Shown piece by piece: positions 27,443 to 36,013 of a stretch of 64,000 bases of DNA (its first letter is position 1; each line of letters starts with the position of its first letter). The stretch lies in the NCBI GenBank assembly GCA_017552385.1, contig JAFZQB010000007.1:51593-115592 (forward strand). The letters run 5' to 3'. The position numbers were made by a program, and so were the translations under genes. The notes beneath the pieces are model-generated. The model ran no database searches and had not been told where the DNA came from. It saw only the letters and a program-made list of their open reading frames with translations. The DNA comes from Candidatus Saccharimonadota bacterium. Its GTDB lineage: Bacteria; Patescibacteriota; Saccharimonadia; Saccharimonadales; Saccharimonadaceae.

Positions 27443-28027
27443 ATGAAAAACGAAATTGAAGCGAAGTATCTAGACGTAGATAAGGATACTATCAGAAAGA
27501 AGCTACAGTCTATTGGCGCAGAGCTGATAAAGCCAGAGGTTTTGATGAGGCGCGTAGTATTTTATACTGGCGAACATTCTTTTGCGCGAGTGAGAGACGA
27601 AGGCGATAAGATAGTCATGACCTATAAAAACGTCATTGATGACAATTCGATTTTAGGTAAGAAAGAAGTCAATGTCGAAGTGAATAATTATGACGATACA
27701 ATTATGTTACTTCAGGGTTGCGGATTGAGAATAAAGGCACGGCAAGAGACCAAACGCGAGGTCTGGAAAGTTGGAAAAGTCGAAATATGTATTGATACAT
27801 GGCCATGGATTCCAACTTACATAGAAATAGAAGGACCAACCGAAGAGTCGGTTTGGGGCGTTGCAAAAAAACTTGGCTTTAAGAAGGAGGAAGCGGCGTT
27901 TGGTTCCGTCGATACATCATATCAACACTATTTCGGCGTCGATCCAGAAATTGTCAATCAACATACACCAGAAATCTTGTTTGATATGCAACCTCCGGAG
28001 TGGGCGAGAAAGACTCTTAAAAAATGA
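27443..28027 (+). CDS. CYTH-domain phosphatase/adenylate cyclase-like protein
   Basis: 194 residues. The N-terminal ExExK motif EIEAK (4-8) is the metal and triphosphate-binding signature of the CYTH superfamily (class IV adenylate cyclase, thiamine triphosphatase, inorganic triphosphatase). Alternating basic and acidic strand residues follow: FARVRDEGDKIVMTYKN, KKEVNVEV, RQETKREVWKVGKVEICIDTWPWIPTYIEIEGPTEESV. This last stretch is the classic end of the tunnel fold. Triphosphate hydrolysis is the likely activity. It overlaps the following peptidase gene by 4 bases (ATGA). Confidence 0.85.
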   Translation: MKNEIEAKYLDVDKDTIRKKLQSIGAELIKPEVLMRRVVFYTGEHSFARVRDEGDKIVMTYKNVIDDNSILGKKEVNVEVNNYDDTIMLLQGCGLRIKARQETKREVWKVGKVEICIDTWPWIPTYIEIEGPTEESVWGVAKKLGFKKEEAAFGSVDTSYQHYFGVDPEIVNQHTPEILFDMQPPEWARKTLKK

Positions 28028-28707
28028 GGCTCTTCTTAGCAAGCAATTTGTCTACTGACCATCTTGAGTATTACTCGAGCAAGCTTGTTGAGCTCATTGG
28101 TAAAAATCGTAGGGTATTACTTATTTCCAATGCGCGAGACCATCGCACGCCGGAGCTTAGAAAAGAAATAGTTGATCATGACTTGAGATTACTTACTATC
28201 TGCGGGCTAGAAGTAACAGAGTTGGATTTGCAAACTTTTTTCGGTAAAGCCGAGGAACTAGGACGTTACATAAAAGATTACGATCCCGGATGTGTATTTG
28301 CGATGGGCGGTAATATGTATTCATTAGCAACAGCCCTCCGTCTTAGCGGCATGGACAAAATTTTGCTGAAGGATTTGAAGAATGATAAATATGTCTATGC
28401 TGGCTATAGTTCTGGGGCCATGATCGCGTCGAAAGACTTGTACAATTTCGAATCTTCTTACGGCATGCGCTCCGGTGACAGACTGGAAGAAACCAAGTCA
28501 ATCTATGGTGAAGTATTTACCGAAGGGCTTGATTTGATCGAAGAATATATTTGCCCACATGCCGATGGAGAAAAATTTCGCGAAATATGTAAAGTGGCGG
28601 AAGCCGATCTAATTCAAAAAGGATTAAAGCCGATTATACTGAATGACTCAGATGTTGTGATTGTCGATGATGACGGGCTGAATATTTATACAACAACCAA
28701 AAAATAA
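28024..28707 (+). CDS. Peptidase E-like serine peptidase (family S51)
   Basis: 227 residues. GYSSGAMI places the nucleophile Ser at about 130 in the strand-elbow typical of peptidase E and cyanophycinase relatives. The N-terminal LFLASNLS, the FAMGGNMYSLATALR block and the later YICPHADGEKF with a probable catalytic His complete the pattern. E. coli PepE cleaves Asp-X dipeptides; this may hydrolyse a similar small peptide. The ATG overlaps the stop of the CYTH gene, implying translational coupling. Confidence 0.85.
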   Translation: MRLFLASNLSTDHLEYYSSKLVELIGKNRRVLLISNARDHRTPELRKEIVDHDLRLLTICGLEVTELDLQTFFGKAEELGRYIKDYDPGCVFAMGGNMYSLATALRLSGMDKILLKDLKNDKYVYAGYSSGAMIASKDLYNFESSYGMRSGDRLEETKSIYGEVFTEGLDLIEEYICPHADGEKFREICKVAEADLIQKGLKPIILNDSDVVIVDDDGLNIYTTTKK

Positions 28708-28722
28708 TATATAATACATGTT

Positions 28723-29652
28723 ATGGTAATACCCGTCCTCTTGGCAGTGTTCGCCGCAATATTGTGGGCATCTACAAATCATATTGATAAGTATCTGATT
28801 TCCAAGGCGGTAAAGAATGCCGATCCTCGCGCATTGATTTTGGTTTCTACCATTATTGCTGGTAGTGCTATGGCGCTAATATATTTATTTATCTGCAATT
28901 TTCAATTAGCATTTGATTATCGAAGTATTTTAATATTGTTATTTAGCTCTGCGCTATATACAGTTGCTAACATTTTCTGGTTTAAAGCTTTAAGCCGAGA
29001 TGACACAACAATTGTTGTAATTATGTTTCAGTTGGTCCCGGTTTTTATGCTATTTATTTCGCCGATTGTTTTATCAGATCAGGCGATTAGCGCAGTGCAA
29101 TTAGTAGGTAGCTTGTTAATCACGCTTGCAGCTATATTTGTTGCGTACGAACCAAGCAAGAAAAAACTTGATAAGCATAAGCTCGTGACTCTAGCATTGA
29201 TGGCTTTCGTTTCGTTCGGTTATGCCGCATGGTTTATTATCCAAAGATACGTCAACCAAAATCATGATTTTAATCAAACCGTGCTTTGGCAGAACATAAC
29301 CTTACTTGTTGTTGGCATATTTATTTATATTTTTATTAAATCTTACAGACAGGCGTTCCAGAAAATGATGAAAAGTAACGGGCCAAAAGTGGTTGGGTTA
29401 AACCTCCTAAACGAACTTGCCAACTCTTTTGGAGGCGTAGCTTCAAATTTGGCTGGGACTATGGCGTCAGTTGCACTAGTTTCGTTTGTTTCTCAGGGCG
29501 TGCAACCATTTGCAGTAATGTTGATTGGCATATTGATTACCAAACTTTTCCCTAAAATAGAGCAAGAGAAGATTACTAAGAAAGTTGTTGTTAGAAGAGC
29601 AATCATGATTGTTATGTGCGTGATTGGTCTAGCTTGTATCGAATTCGGTTAA
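28723..29652 (+). CDS. EamA/DMT-family transporter
   Basis: 309 residues with about ten hydrophobic helices arranged as two EamA repeats, starting MVIPVLLAVFAAILWASTNHIDKYLI and ending VVVRRAIMIVMCVIGLACIEFG. Unlike the paralogue at 23612 it is intact. Family members export amino acids, nucleosides or metabolites; the substrate cannot be assigned. TATAAT at 28710-28715 ends 7 bases before the ATG. Its stop abuts the convergent ABC gene. Confidence 0.9.
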   Translation: MVIPVLLAVFAAILWASTNHIDKYLISKAVKNADPRALILVSTIIAGSAMALIYLFICNFQLAFDYRSILILLFSSALYTVANIFWFKALSRDDTTIVVIMFQLVPVFMLFISPIVLSDQAISAVQLVGSLLITLAAIFVAYEPSKKKLDKHKLVTLALMAFVSFGYAAWFIIQRYVNQNHDFNQTVLWQNITLLVVGIFIYIFIKSYRQAFQKMMKSNGPKVVGLNLLNELANSFGGVASNLAGTMASVALVSFVSQGVQPFAVMLIGILITKLFPKIEQEKITKKVVVRRAIMIVMCVIGLACIEFG

Positions 29653-29653
29653 A

Positions 29654-30313
29654 TTATTGTAGTTTGCCGCGACGGAGGGTGAGAACTTTGTCGGCTTTTT
29701 TAGCAACTTGACGGGAATGAGTGACGATAATTACTATTTTGTTGTCTTTGTGGGCAAGGTCGCGGAATATTTCGATGATTTTTTCTTCTGTATCTTCGTC
29801 TAGGTTCCCTGTGGGCTCGTCAGCCATGATGATAGGAGAGTTTGAAGCAAGCGCGCGTGCGATGGCGACGCGTTGTTGTTGACCGCCGGAAAGTTTACCA
29901 ATAAGGCGTTTCCCTTCTTCTTCAGTAATACCGACCTTTTCTAGATATTTGTTCGGGTCTACCTTGCGGCCATCAAAATCAGAAGCAACTTCAACATTTT
30001 CGGCAGCCGTCATATATTTAATTAGATTGTAGCTTTGGAAAACTATGTTCACATACTTAAGACGGTATTCTTGGCCGGTGATATTTCTTAGACTTTCAGT
30101 ATTGTATTTTACGTCTCCGTCCTGCAACTTGTCGAGCGCGGAAACGAGGCTTAGGAACGTGGTTTTGCCCGACCCAGATTCGCCAACAATAGCATATATT
30201 TTTCCGGATTCAAATTTTGCGTTGATATTGTCCAAGATTTTTTGAGTCCGATCGCCGTTTTGATAGCTATAGGATAGATTTTCGATAATTAGAGTGTTCT
30301 TTTTAGCGTTCAT
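29654..30313 (-). CDS. ABC exporter ATPase, LolD/MacB type
   Basis: 219 residues from the ATG at 30313, chosen because AAAGGA lies upstream and the longer frame would run back through the permease gene. Walker A GESGSGKT, signature LSGGQQQR, Walker B IIMADEPTGNLD and switch VTHSRQVA are all present. It follows its permease by one base. The pair forms an FtsX-type exporter, likely for peptides, lipoproteins or cell-wall-active compounds. The Walker A residue after GE is the usual Ser. Confidence 0.92.
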   Translation of the reverse strand: MNAKKNTLIIENLSYSYQNGDRTQKILDNINAKFESGKIYAIVGESGSGKTTFLSLVSALDKLQDGDVKYNTESLRNITGQEYRLKYVNIVFQSYNLIKYMTAAENVEVASDFDGRKVDPNKYLEKVGITEEEGKRLIGKLSGGQQQRVAIARALASNSPIIMADEPTGNLDEDTEEKIIEIFRDLAHKDNKIVIIVTHSRQVAKKADKVLTLRRGKLQ

Positions 30314-30314
30314 A

Positions 30315-31880
30315 TTATTCCTTTCCTGCCAAGATTTCTTTTGGTTGATAGCGCATGATACTGACGGATGGAAGAATGAGCGCGACGACGATGACGAGGT
30401 ATCCGGTGACGAAGAGAAGAAGATAATCAAGCAGTTCAGCATTGATGTCTAATTCTTTTTTTTTACTATCGCGTCCGCCAATAATGTCTTTCATATTCGG
30501 CGCAGTACCATCTGGCATATCAGGAATATCAGATTTGCTTGAGCTGTTGCGAGATCCGCCATTAAATCCGCCTGGCATTCCGCCCATCATGGCACCTGGA
30601 CGGCCAAAGTTACGTTCGGACTGTTTGCTGGATGCAGTAGCCTGGCTTTCTAAAATGTCGTTGCCAAGCGAGGTCGCAAAAACGGTTCCAGTAACGCTTG
30701 CTAATGCGAAGCCCAGCGTGCCAATAATAAGGAGCTCCGTGGCAATTTGGCCAATTACATTTTTCTTGCTCGCGCCCAGTGACATCAATACGCCAATCTC
30801 ATAACGACGATCCTTAACATTGATAGTGACGATAAGTGTGATGATAATGATTGCAGCGATAATAACAATTATCAGAATTGTGTCAGCGAAGCCACCAACC
30901 GACTCGATTGAGCTCGAAAGACTATCATATTCGGATGTATCAACGGCGAATTTGAGATTATTCTCTGAGAGTTCGACAAACTCAGCATTAACTTTTTCTA
31001 CAAATTCGTCCGCTTTGTCGGAGTTTATCATATAGAACTTAACATCACCAACGGCGTAATTCCCGTTATTATATTCGTCCGTGTCGAAGAACTTTGCGGC
31101 GGTTTCGGTATTCATATACATAGTGTTGGCGTTGGCGCGTTCCGACGACGTGTCGTAAATACCTATGACGGTTAGAGAGATGCTTTTTTCGGTGTAGATA
31201 TTTTTGATTTTGAAAGTATCTCCAACTTTGAGAGAATTTAGTTCAGCAAACTCATAGGAAACCATGACTGAGTCAGTAGAATCCTCATCAAAATATGTAC
31301 CGTCTTTGATAGTGATTGTTTCGTCGTCGACACCATCAATGTAGGCGTAGGCGTTGATGCCATAGATGGTAATATCGGAATCGAGCGTAGCTTCGGAAGA
31401 GTCATCGTCTGCGTTTGCGCCACCGAAGAAATTACCCATATTAGGCATTCCACCCATCATGCTGCCGCCTCTACCGCCAAAACTCTTAGTTTCAACAGTT
31501 TCGAGATTGTAGGAGTTAGCTGAGACGGAAATTTCATAGGAGTAGTCTTTAATGTAGTCGGTATAGGTCGTTACAATTTCGTTTGCAGTATTTACGTTGA
31601 CGCTTGGACGGCTCATGGATTTAAACATCTTACTAGGGTCACTACCATTTTTCATTTCTTCTTCTTGGTTCTCACGGATCGCACCCATATCAGCCTGGAT
31701 TGAAATGGTGCCGCCAAGAGTTGATTTAGCGTAATCCATCTGGGCTGAAACAGCCGACTTAATAATAAACGCTGCCAGCACAAGATTGGCCATCATGAAG
31801 AATATTAGAGTTAGTATTACGGTACGCCCGAGCTTACGTTTAATCGAAAGCCAGCTCCGTTTCAGCATATTTCTAAACAT
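30315..31880 (-). CDS. ABC exporter permease, FtsX/MacB type
   Basis: 521 residues. N-terminal TM helix (about 17-40), a long extracytoplasmic domain with a Gly/Met-rich loop (GGRGGSMMGGMPNMG), then three helices with the conserved KDRRYEIGVLMSLGASKKNVIGQ cytoplasmic loop. A second unusual Gly/Met/Pro-rich insertion (GRPGAMMGGMPGGFNGG) sits between the last two helices. Its partner ATPase is directly downstream. AAGGAAA precedes the ATG. Confidence 0.9.
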   Translation of the reverse strand: MFRNMLKRSWLSIKRKLGRTVILTLIFFMMANLVLAAFIIKSAVSAQMDYAKSTLGGTISIQADMGAIRENQEEEMKNGSDPSKMFKSMSRPSVNVNTANEIVTTYTDYIKDYSYEISVSANSYNLETVETKSFGGRGGSMMGGMPNMGNFFGGANADDDSSEATLDSDITIYGINAYAYIDGVDDETITIKDGTYFDEDSTDSVMVSYEFAELNSLKVGDTFKIKNIYTEKSISLTVIGIYDTSSERANANTMYMNTETAAKFFDTDEYNNGNYAVGDVKFYMINSDKADEFVEKVNAEFVELSENNLKFAVDTSEYDSLSSSIESVGGFADTILIIVIIAAIIIITLIVTINVKDRRYEIGVLMSLGASKKNVIGQIATELLIIGTLGFALASVTGTVFATSLGNDILESQATASSKQSERNFGRPGAMMGGMPGGFNGGSRNSSSKSDIPDMPDGTAPNMKDIIGGRDSKKKELDINAELLDYLLLFVTGYLVIVVALILPSVSIMRYQPKEILAGKE

Positions 31881-32012
31881 TGTTTCCTTTCTTATAACTA
31901 CATTATTATCCCGCGAAAAGCTTAAAAAACCTTAAAAATATTTTTAAAACCATGTGCATAAACTACTGATTAATTCTCTGCCAAAGCGCTTATTTTATTG
32001 TATAATTAGAGC

Positions 32013-32489
32013 ATGGAAGAAGACGTAGAGAAAGGACGGCCAATTGCTTTAATTGCTTCTTCGATTGCGGCTGTACTCGTGATTGGCTTACTGCTGTTAT
32101 ACAAACCACAGAAGACAGAAAAGACGCCCGACCTAGATGCTATAGAAACTCATGTCGAAACTTCTTATGATACTCAAGAAATCGCAAGCGAGCCAACTGT
32201 CGAGCTTAATATCGAAATCGTCGAAGCCGAACGCAGAGACAATCAGTTCTATGTACAGGTACAGACGAACGATGCGTTCGACGGTGATTGCAAGTTCACC
32301 TTGATGCCAGCCAACGAAGATGGTAGCTTGGAGCATGATACAAAACTAGAGCCTGCAGACAGAGTTAGTGTCTGCGAAAGTGACTTTCCACTACGGGCGC
32401 TAGACGGTGGTAATTATGAGCTGATTGTACTAGTGACAGCTAAGGATGGTAGCAAAAAGAGTATTTCTAAGACCGTAACTATAGAATAA
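32013..32489 (+). CDS. Single-pass membrane protein with an exposed beta domain
   Basis: 158 residues. A short acidic/basic N-terminus, one membrane helix at about 10-31 (IALIASSIAAVLVIGLLLLY), and an outside domain containing DNQFYVQVQTNDAFDGDCKFTLMPANEDGSLEHDTKLEP...YELIVLVTAKDGSKKSISKTV, which looks like an Ig-like beta sandwich with two cysteines. Similar small anchors are common in Saccharibacteria. TATAAT at 32001-32006 ends 6 bases before the ATG. A weak terminator follows. Confidence 0.7.
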   Translation: MEEDVEKGRPIALIASSIAAVLVIGLLLLYKPQKTEKTPDLDAIETHVETSYDTQEIASEPTVELNIEIVEAERRDNQFYVQVQTNDAFDGDCKFTLMPANEDGSLEHDTKLEPADRVSVCESDFPLRALDGGNYELIVLVTAKDGSKKSISKTVTIE

Positions 32490-32492
32490 AAA

Positions 32493-32516
32493 AGCGCCCT
32501 TCTGGAGTGCCTTTTT
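32493..32516 (+). terminator. Weak terminator
   Basis: GCGCCC-TTCT-GGaGTGC hairpin followed by CTTTTT just after the stop codon. Confidence 0.5.
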
Positions 32517-32521
32517 GATAA

Positions 32522-33262
32522 TTATTTTTCCTCAGCTTTTTTAGTTTTGTGAGGCCTATATTGTAGGAAAGACGCCAATATAAACAGTAGTAAGCACGAG
32601 ATGAATATACCTCCGAGGATATCGGTAAGCCAGTGAACTCCTGAAAGAAAGCGGCCAATAACAGTTATTGCCATAAGGACCGTCAGCGCCGCATTAATAA
32701 CGATTGCTAATTTCAAACGCTTCTTTCCTAGAAGGCCCGCAGTGATCATCATGGCGCTGCAGCAAAAACACATGGCAAAGAGGGTATGCGATGAAGGGTA
32801 CGAGGTCTTCAGCACGCCATCTCTAAGAACGGGGCAATAATTGATTATTAATATCTTTTCGAAGAATAGATAAACCGCACCGACGGCAATATAGAATGGA
32901 ATAAGAAGCCTGAGCTCACGGTCAACTTTCTTGAAGCTTTTGCGTTTGAACAACTGATATGCGCCAAGCGCAGCAAAAGCGAATACTGGCACAAAGACCA
33001 GATAGCCGGCGTACTTAGATATCTTATACCAGGTTTCGCTATATCCTATCGAGCTACGAATAGCGGCATTGGTGGCCGAGAAACCGATTTGCGCGGTGGT
33101 TGATGTAGCCACTTCCCCGGTAGGCTCACTGATAATAACTTCGCCGACGCCAACAGTTTTTATTAATACCGTAAAAACAATAACAAGAATAGCAAATAAA
33201 CCACAGGCTATAAGATGTTTCTTGAACGTTTTTTGACTTGAGAGTTTTTTCGATTCTTCCAT
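32522..33262 (-). CDS. PAP2-family membrane phosphatase
   Basis: 246 residues, several membrane helices. Carries the acid phosphatase motifs in order: LLIPFYIAVGAVYLF region, SYPSSHTLFAMCF (motif 2, SGH-type with His) and GRFLSGVHWLTDILGG (motif 3, SRxxxxxHxxxD). Such enzymes dephosphorylate undecaprenyl pyrophosphate or phosphatidic acid. The start at 33262 (MEESKK) is chosen over 33409 because TATAAT ends 6 bases before it. It is divergent from the GNAT gene. Confidence 0.88.
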   Translation of the reverse strand: MEESKKLSSQKTFKKHLIACGLFAILVIVFTVLIKTVGVGEVIISEPTGEVATSTTAQIGFSATNAAIRSSIGYSETWYKISKYAGYLVFVPVFAFAALGAYQLFKRKSFKKVDRELRLLIPFYIAVGAVYLFFEKILIINYCPVLRDGVLKTSYPSSHTLFAMCFCCSAMMITAGLLGKKRLKLAIVINAALTVLMAITVIGRFLSGVHWLTDILGGIFISCLLLFILASFLQYRPHKTKKAEEK

Positions 33263-33268
33263 ATAGTT

Positions 33269-33286
33269 ATTATAGCATGATATAAT
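33269..33286. promoter_or_regulatory. Back-to-back -10 boxes of PAP2 and GNAT genes
   Basis: TATAAT on the minus strand (33269-33274) and TATAAT on the plus strand (33281-33286) are 6 bases apart, so RNA polymerase could not occupy both at once. Confidence 0.65.
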
Positions 33287-33311
33287 AAGAATAATTTTAC
33301 GGAGGTTAAAA

Positions 33312-33908
33312 ATGGATAAGCAAGTTGAGAGATTCAAACTGGAGTTCCCGAGCAAAAGTCGAGAGTCAGATGCACTAGATTTCTTAAATGAATTTGCCGA
33401 AGCCAACACTGTTATACATGGCTCTGGTGGCTTAGATTATGTAGAAAGTTATGACGAATGGCTGAAGAAGCTTGAAGAGGATCGCGTACGTAAACCTACG
33501 GAACAACGCGTGCCTGCGGAAACATATTTCTTAATTCGTGAATCTGATAATAGAATCGTGGGCGTGATTAGCATCCGAAAAGTTTTAAACAAGGCGCTTT
33601 GGAATTTTGGTGGAAATATTGGTTATAGTATCCGTCCTAGCGAACGCAGAAAAGGATATAACAAGATAAATTTATTCTTAGCGCTCTGTGTTTGCAAGAA
33701 TCGTGGTATGGAGGCGGTGCTAATTGATTGTGAAAAGCGTAACATCGCCAGTGCAAGATCGATTCAGGCTCTAGACGGAAAGCTTCTATATGAATATATG
33801 GATGAAGAGCTTGGGTACGAGATTCAAAACTACGTAATAGACGTGCGTCATGCGCTTGATAAATTTGGCGATAAGTATGCGCCAATGATGTTTGAATACC
33901 CCGCCTAA
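33312..33908 (+). CDS. GNAT-family acetyltransferase
   Basis: 198 residues. The GNAT core shows ETYFLIRESDNRIVGVISIRKVLN, then the acetyl-CoA loop NIGYSIRPSERRKGYNKINLFLALCVCKNRGMEAVLIDCEKRNIASARSIQALDG, with RRKGY at the pyrophosphate loop. Similar proteins acetylate small amines or antibiotics. The N-terminal 80 residues form a helical cap. ACGGAGG lies upstream of the ATG. The stop codon abuts the convergent large unknown gene. Confidence 0.88.
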   Translation: MDKQVERFKLEFPSKSRESDALDFLNEFAEANTVIHGSGGLDYVESYDEWLKKLEEDRVRKPTEQRVPAETYFLIRESDNRIVGVISIRKVLNKALWNFGGNIGYSIRPSERRKGYNKINLFLALCVCKNRGMEAVLIDCEKRNIASARSIQALDGKLLYEYMDEELGYEIQNYVIDVRHALDKFGDKYAPMMFEYPA

Positions 33909-33909
33909 A

Positions 33910-35844
33910 TCAGGCGAAGAATTTAGCAAGGTCATCCTTAATCTCGGCTATTTTGTCGATGCGCAAGTTGGCATATCTCAGAGCCGCAACGATAGTATGC
34001 GTGTCGAACCCGCGAGCTTGATATTTGTCAGCGAGAGACTCCAACCCCGCAAGCTCTTCCGGTTCGTAAACGCCAACGCAAGCCGCTGTAAAAATCGAAA
34101 ATAGAAAATCATCCGGAGCTATACCGACGGCTTTAGCATCCACGCCAAACGAACTGGCTATCTCGTCGAAATGTTCATTAATAAATTCATTAACAACAAT
34201 GCGTGAGTCTGGGTAAGAATTGTTTAAAAGTAAAAGTTCAAGGATGGAGATGCGGGAATAGTTATCGAATCTTTCGTCGCCAGCAAGAAGTTTGTCCATT
34301 AATTCGTCGGTCTCTACAATGGAATCTGGATGAGAGAGAAGGCTACCGAAGAGTTTCGGATCTTCGTGCTCGAGAATATACTTAAGTGTCTTTTTAGTGG
34401 GCAGTTTATCGCGAACGAGGCTTCTGGCTCGGTTAAGAACGGAGGCGTTCGCGTGATAATTTTGTTCAGCAACCACCCTAAGATAAGGCTCAAGCCCTGG
34501 TATACGGTCAGTAATATCGATTAAGCTCATGATATAGCTGATAGAATCATCGAACATTTCTTGACCGGCAGGGTCTTTGAATGTAAACTCTTCGTAGTTA
34601 ATGATGGGCCAAAGTGAACCTACGCGCGAGCCGTAAGCATCGAAAATAAAATCACGAATGTGTTTCTGGGTCTTTTCGTTAATATCCGCAAATCGCCAGG
34701 CGCGATCAATGATTTCCCCTACAAGCCAGAATAGCTGATTGGTCTTAGTGTGATTAAAGTCGTCGAATGGGATTATTTTGATGATTCTACTGGCGACTGG
34801 GAGCATCTTTGAATACGAAATATCTTCAAGGTAGCAGAAGTTTGCGAGGAAGAATTCAATGCTGCGAGCGTTGGTGCGAATATTACTGGTACTAGACGCG
34901 AGAATGTCTTTGATTATTTTTGTTTTAGCTTCTTCGGAAAAATAAACAAGTTCAGGCTTGTTCAGATATTTTTCGAGGCTGTCGCCAATAGAGATATCAA
35001 TTTTAAAGGAGCTAGCTTTTTTGATTTTAATATCTTTGTAAACATCTTCTATGTGATAACTTAATTTAGCATTCAGCGGTTTGAAAAGACTGGGCATTTT
35101 TTCTTTGACATATTTAGCAAAGAACTCATCAAGTTGGTTCCATCCTAGTGTATCGAGAACGTATTTCAATTTATAACGAGCGATGGCCTTCTCGCCTTCG
35201 CGTATCGTTTCTGCTGGCAGATTGAATTCTTCAAGATTGCGATATTTCAATAAACGAATTGCGTCCCAGTATTCCTTGACTGTAAACTGAAAAATGCCGA
35301 GACGATTGTCGTTCTCGTCAAGTTGATTTAAATATGCTTCGAAAAAGTCTTGCTCTGGCAAGGAAAGGCTATCCTTCTGAGAATTGAAATATTTAGCTAG
35401 ATCCTTAATTGATACTTCACGTTCAGCAAACTCGGCGACAATACTATGATAGACGCCAGGATTAGACGTGGGGATGAGATAGTTTTGTTTAGATTTTTGA
35501 TAAACAAAAGTGAAGTGATCGTCGTCGCGCTTAAAAGTCACGTCGCGGCGTTTCCATGTATGATTCCCGAAACCGGCATATTTTTCGACAAGTATTTTTT
35601 CTTTAGTAAGGTTTTTTAGAAAATTGTATGTCGAAACATATATTTCATTTATGGCGTCTTTCTGTTTCTGAGTTTTGCCGTCATGAACTGACACTAGGTA
35701 GAATTGGAGAATGCCATCGTCTAAGAAGAAAATACGCGATGTACCACAAGCACCCATGGCTCCTGGTTCAGAAAATTCAGCATATAGAATAGAATTTTTG
35801 TCGATATTATTAAGTCTTTCTATGGAGAGACGCTTTGGTTTCAT
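33910..35844 (-). CDS. Large cytoplasmic protein of unknown function
   Basis: 644 residues without signal peptide, membrane helix or a family I recognise. The N-terminal third (about 20-150) is a mixed alpha/beta domain with GAMGACGTSRIFFLDDGILQFYL and the aromatic-rich KYAGFGNHTWKRRDVTFKRDDDHFTFVYQ. The rest is a long series of alpha helices with HEAT-like spacing (EDPKLFGSLLSHPDSIVETDELMDKLLAGDERFDNYSRISILELLLL). A protein-interaction scaffold would fit. TATAAT lies 7 bases before the ATG. Codon use is like its neighbours. Confidence 0.7.
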   Translation of the reverse strand: MKPKRLSIERLNNIDKNSILYAEFSEPGAMGACGTSRIFFLDDGILQFYLVSVHDGKTQKQKDAINEIYVSTYNFLKNLTKEKILVEKYAGFGNHTWKRRDVTFKRDDDHFTFVYQKSKQNYLIPTSNPGVYHSIVAEFAEREVSIKDLAKYFNSQKDSLSLPEQDFFEAYLNQLDENDNRLGIFQFTVKEYWDAIRLLKYRNLEEFNLPAETIREGEKAIARYKLKYVLDTLGWNQLDEFFAKYVKEKMPSLFKPLNAKLSYHIEDVYKDIKIKKASSFKIDISIGDSLEKYLNKPELVYFSEEAKTKIIKDILASSTSNIRTNARSIEFFLANFCYLEDISYSKMLPVASRIIKIIPFDDFNHTKTNQLFWLVGEIIDRAWRFADINEKTQKHIRDFIFDAYGSRVGSLWPIINYEEFTFKDPAGQEMFDDSISYIMSLIDITDRIPGLEPYLRVVAEQNYHANASVLNRARSLVRDKLPTKKTLKYILEHEDPKLFGSLLSHPDSIVETDELMDKLLAGDERFDNYSRISILELLLLNNSYPDSRIVVNEFINEHFDEIASSFGVDAKAVGIAPDDFLFSIFTAACVGVYEPEELAGLESLADKYQARGFDTHTIVAALRYANLRIDKIAEIKDDLAKFFA

Positions 35845-35904
35845 ATATATTATTATACACTCTTTTTTATAATTATTATGCTTATAGGGGTAGAGAAATA
35901 TTAA

Positions 35905-35960
35905 ACCCTACATATAGTGTATTTTTGGTATTGACAACCGCTATATATAGCGTGTATAAT
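35905..35960 (+). promoter_or_regulatory. Promoter with two NrdR-like boxes
   Basis: -35 TTGACA (35931-35936), 18-base spacer, -10 TATAAT (35955-35960). The 16-mer at 35905-35920 matches the NrdR consensus ACACTATATATAGTGT at 14 of 16 positions. The 16-mer at 35938-35953, centred on the palindrome CGCTATATATAGCG, matches at 13. The boxes start 33 bases apart, close to the roughly three helical turns expected of paired NrdR boxes. One lies just above the -35 and one inside the spacer, a position expected to repress. Confidence 0.75.
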
Positions 35961-36013
35961 CATAAGCATAATCGATTTGAAATAAATAATAAACCTAAAG
36001 CTAGGAGAATTAT

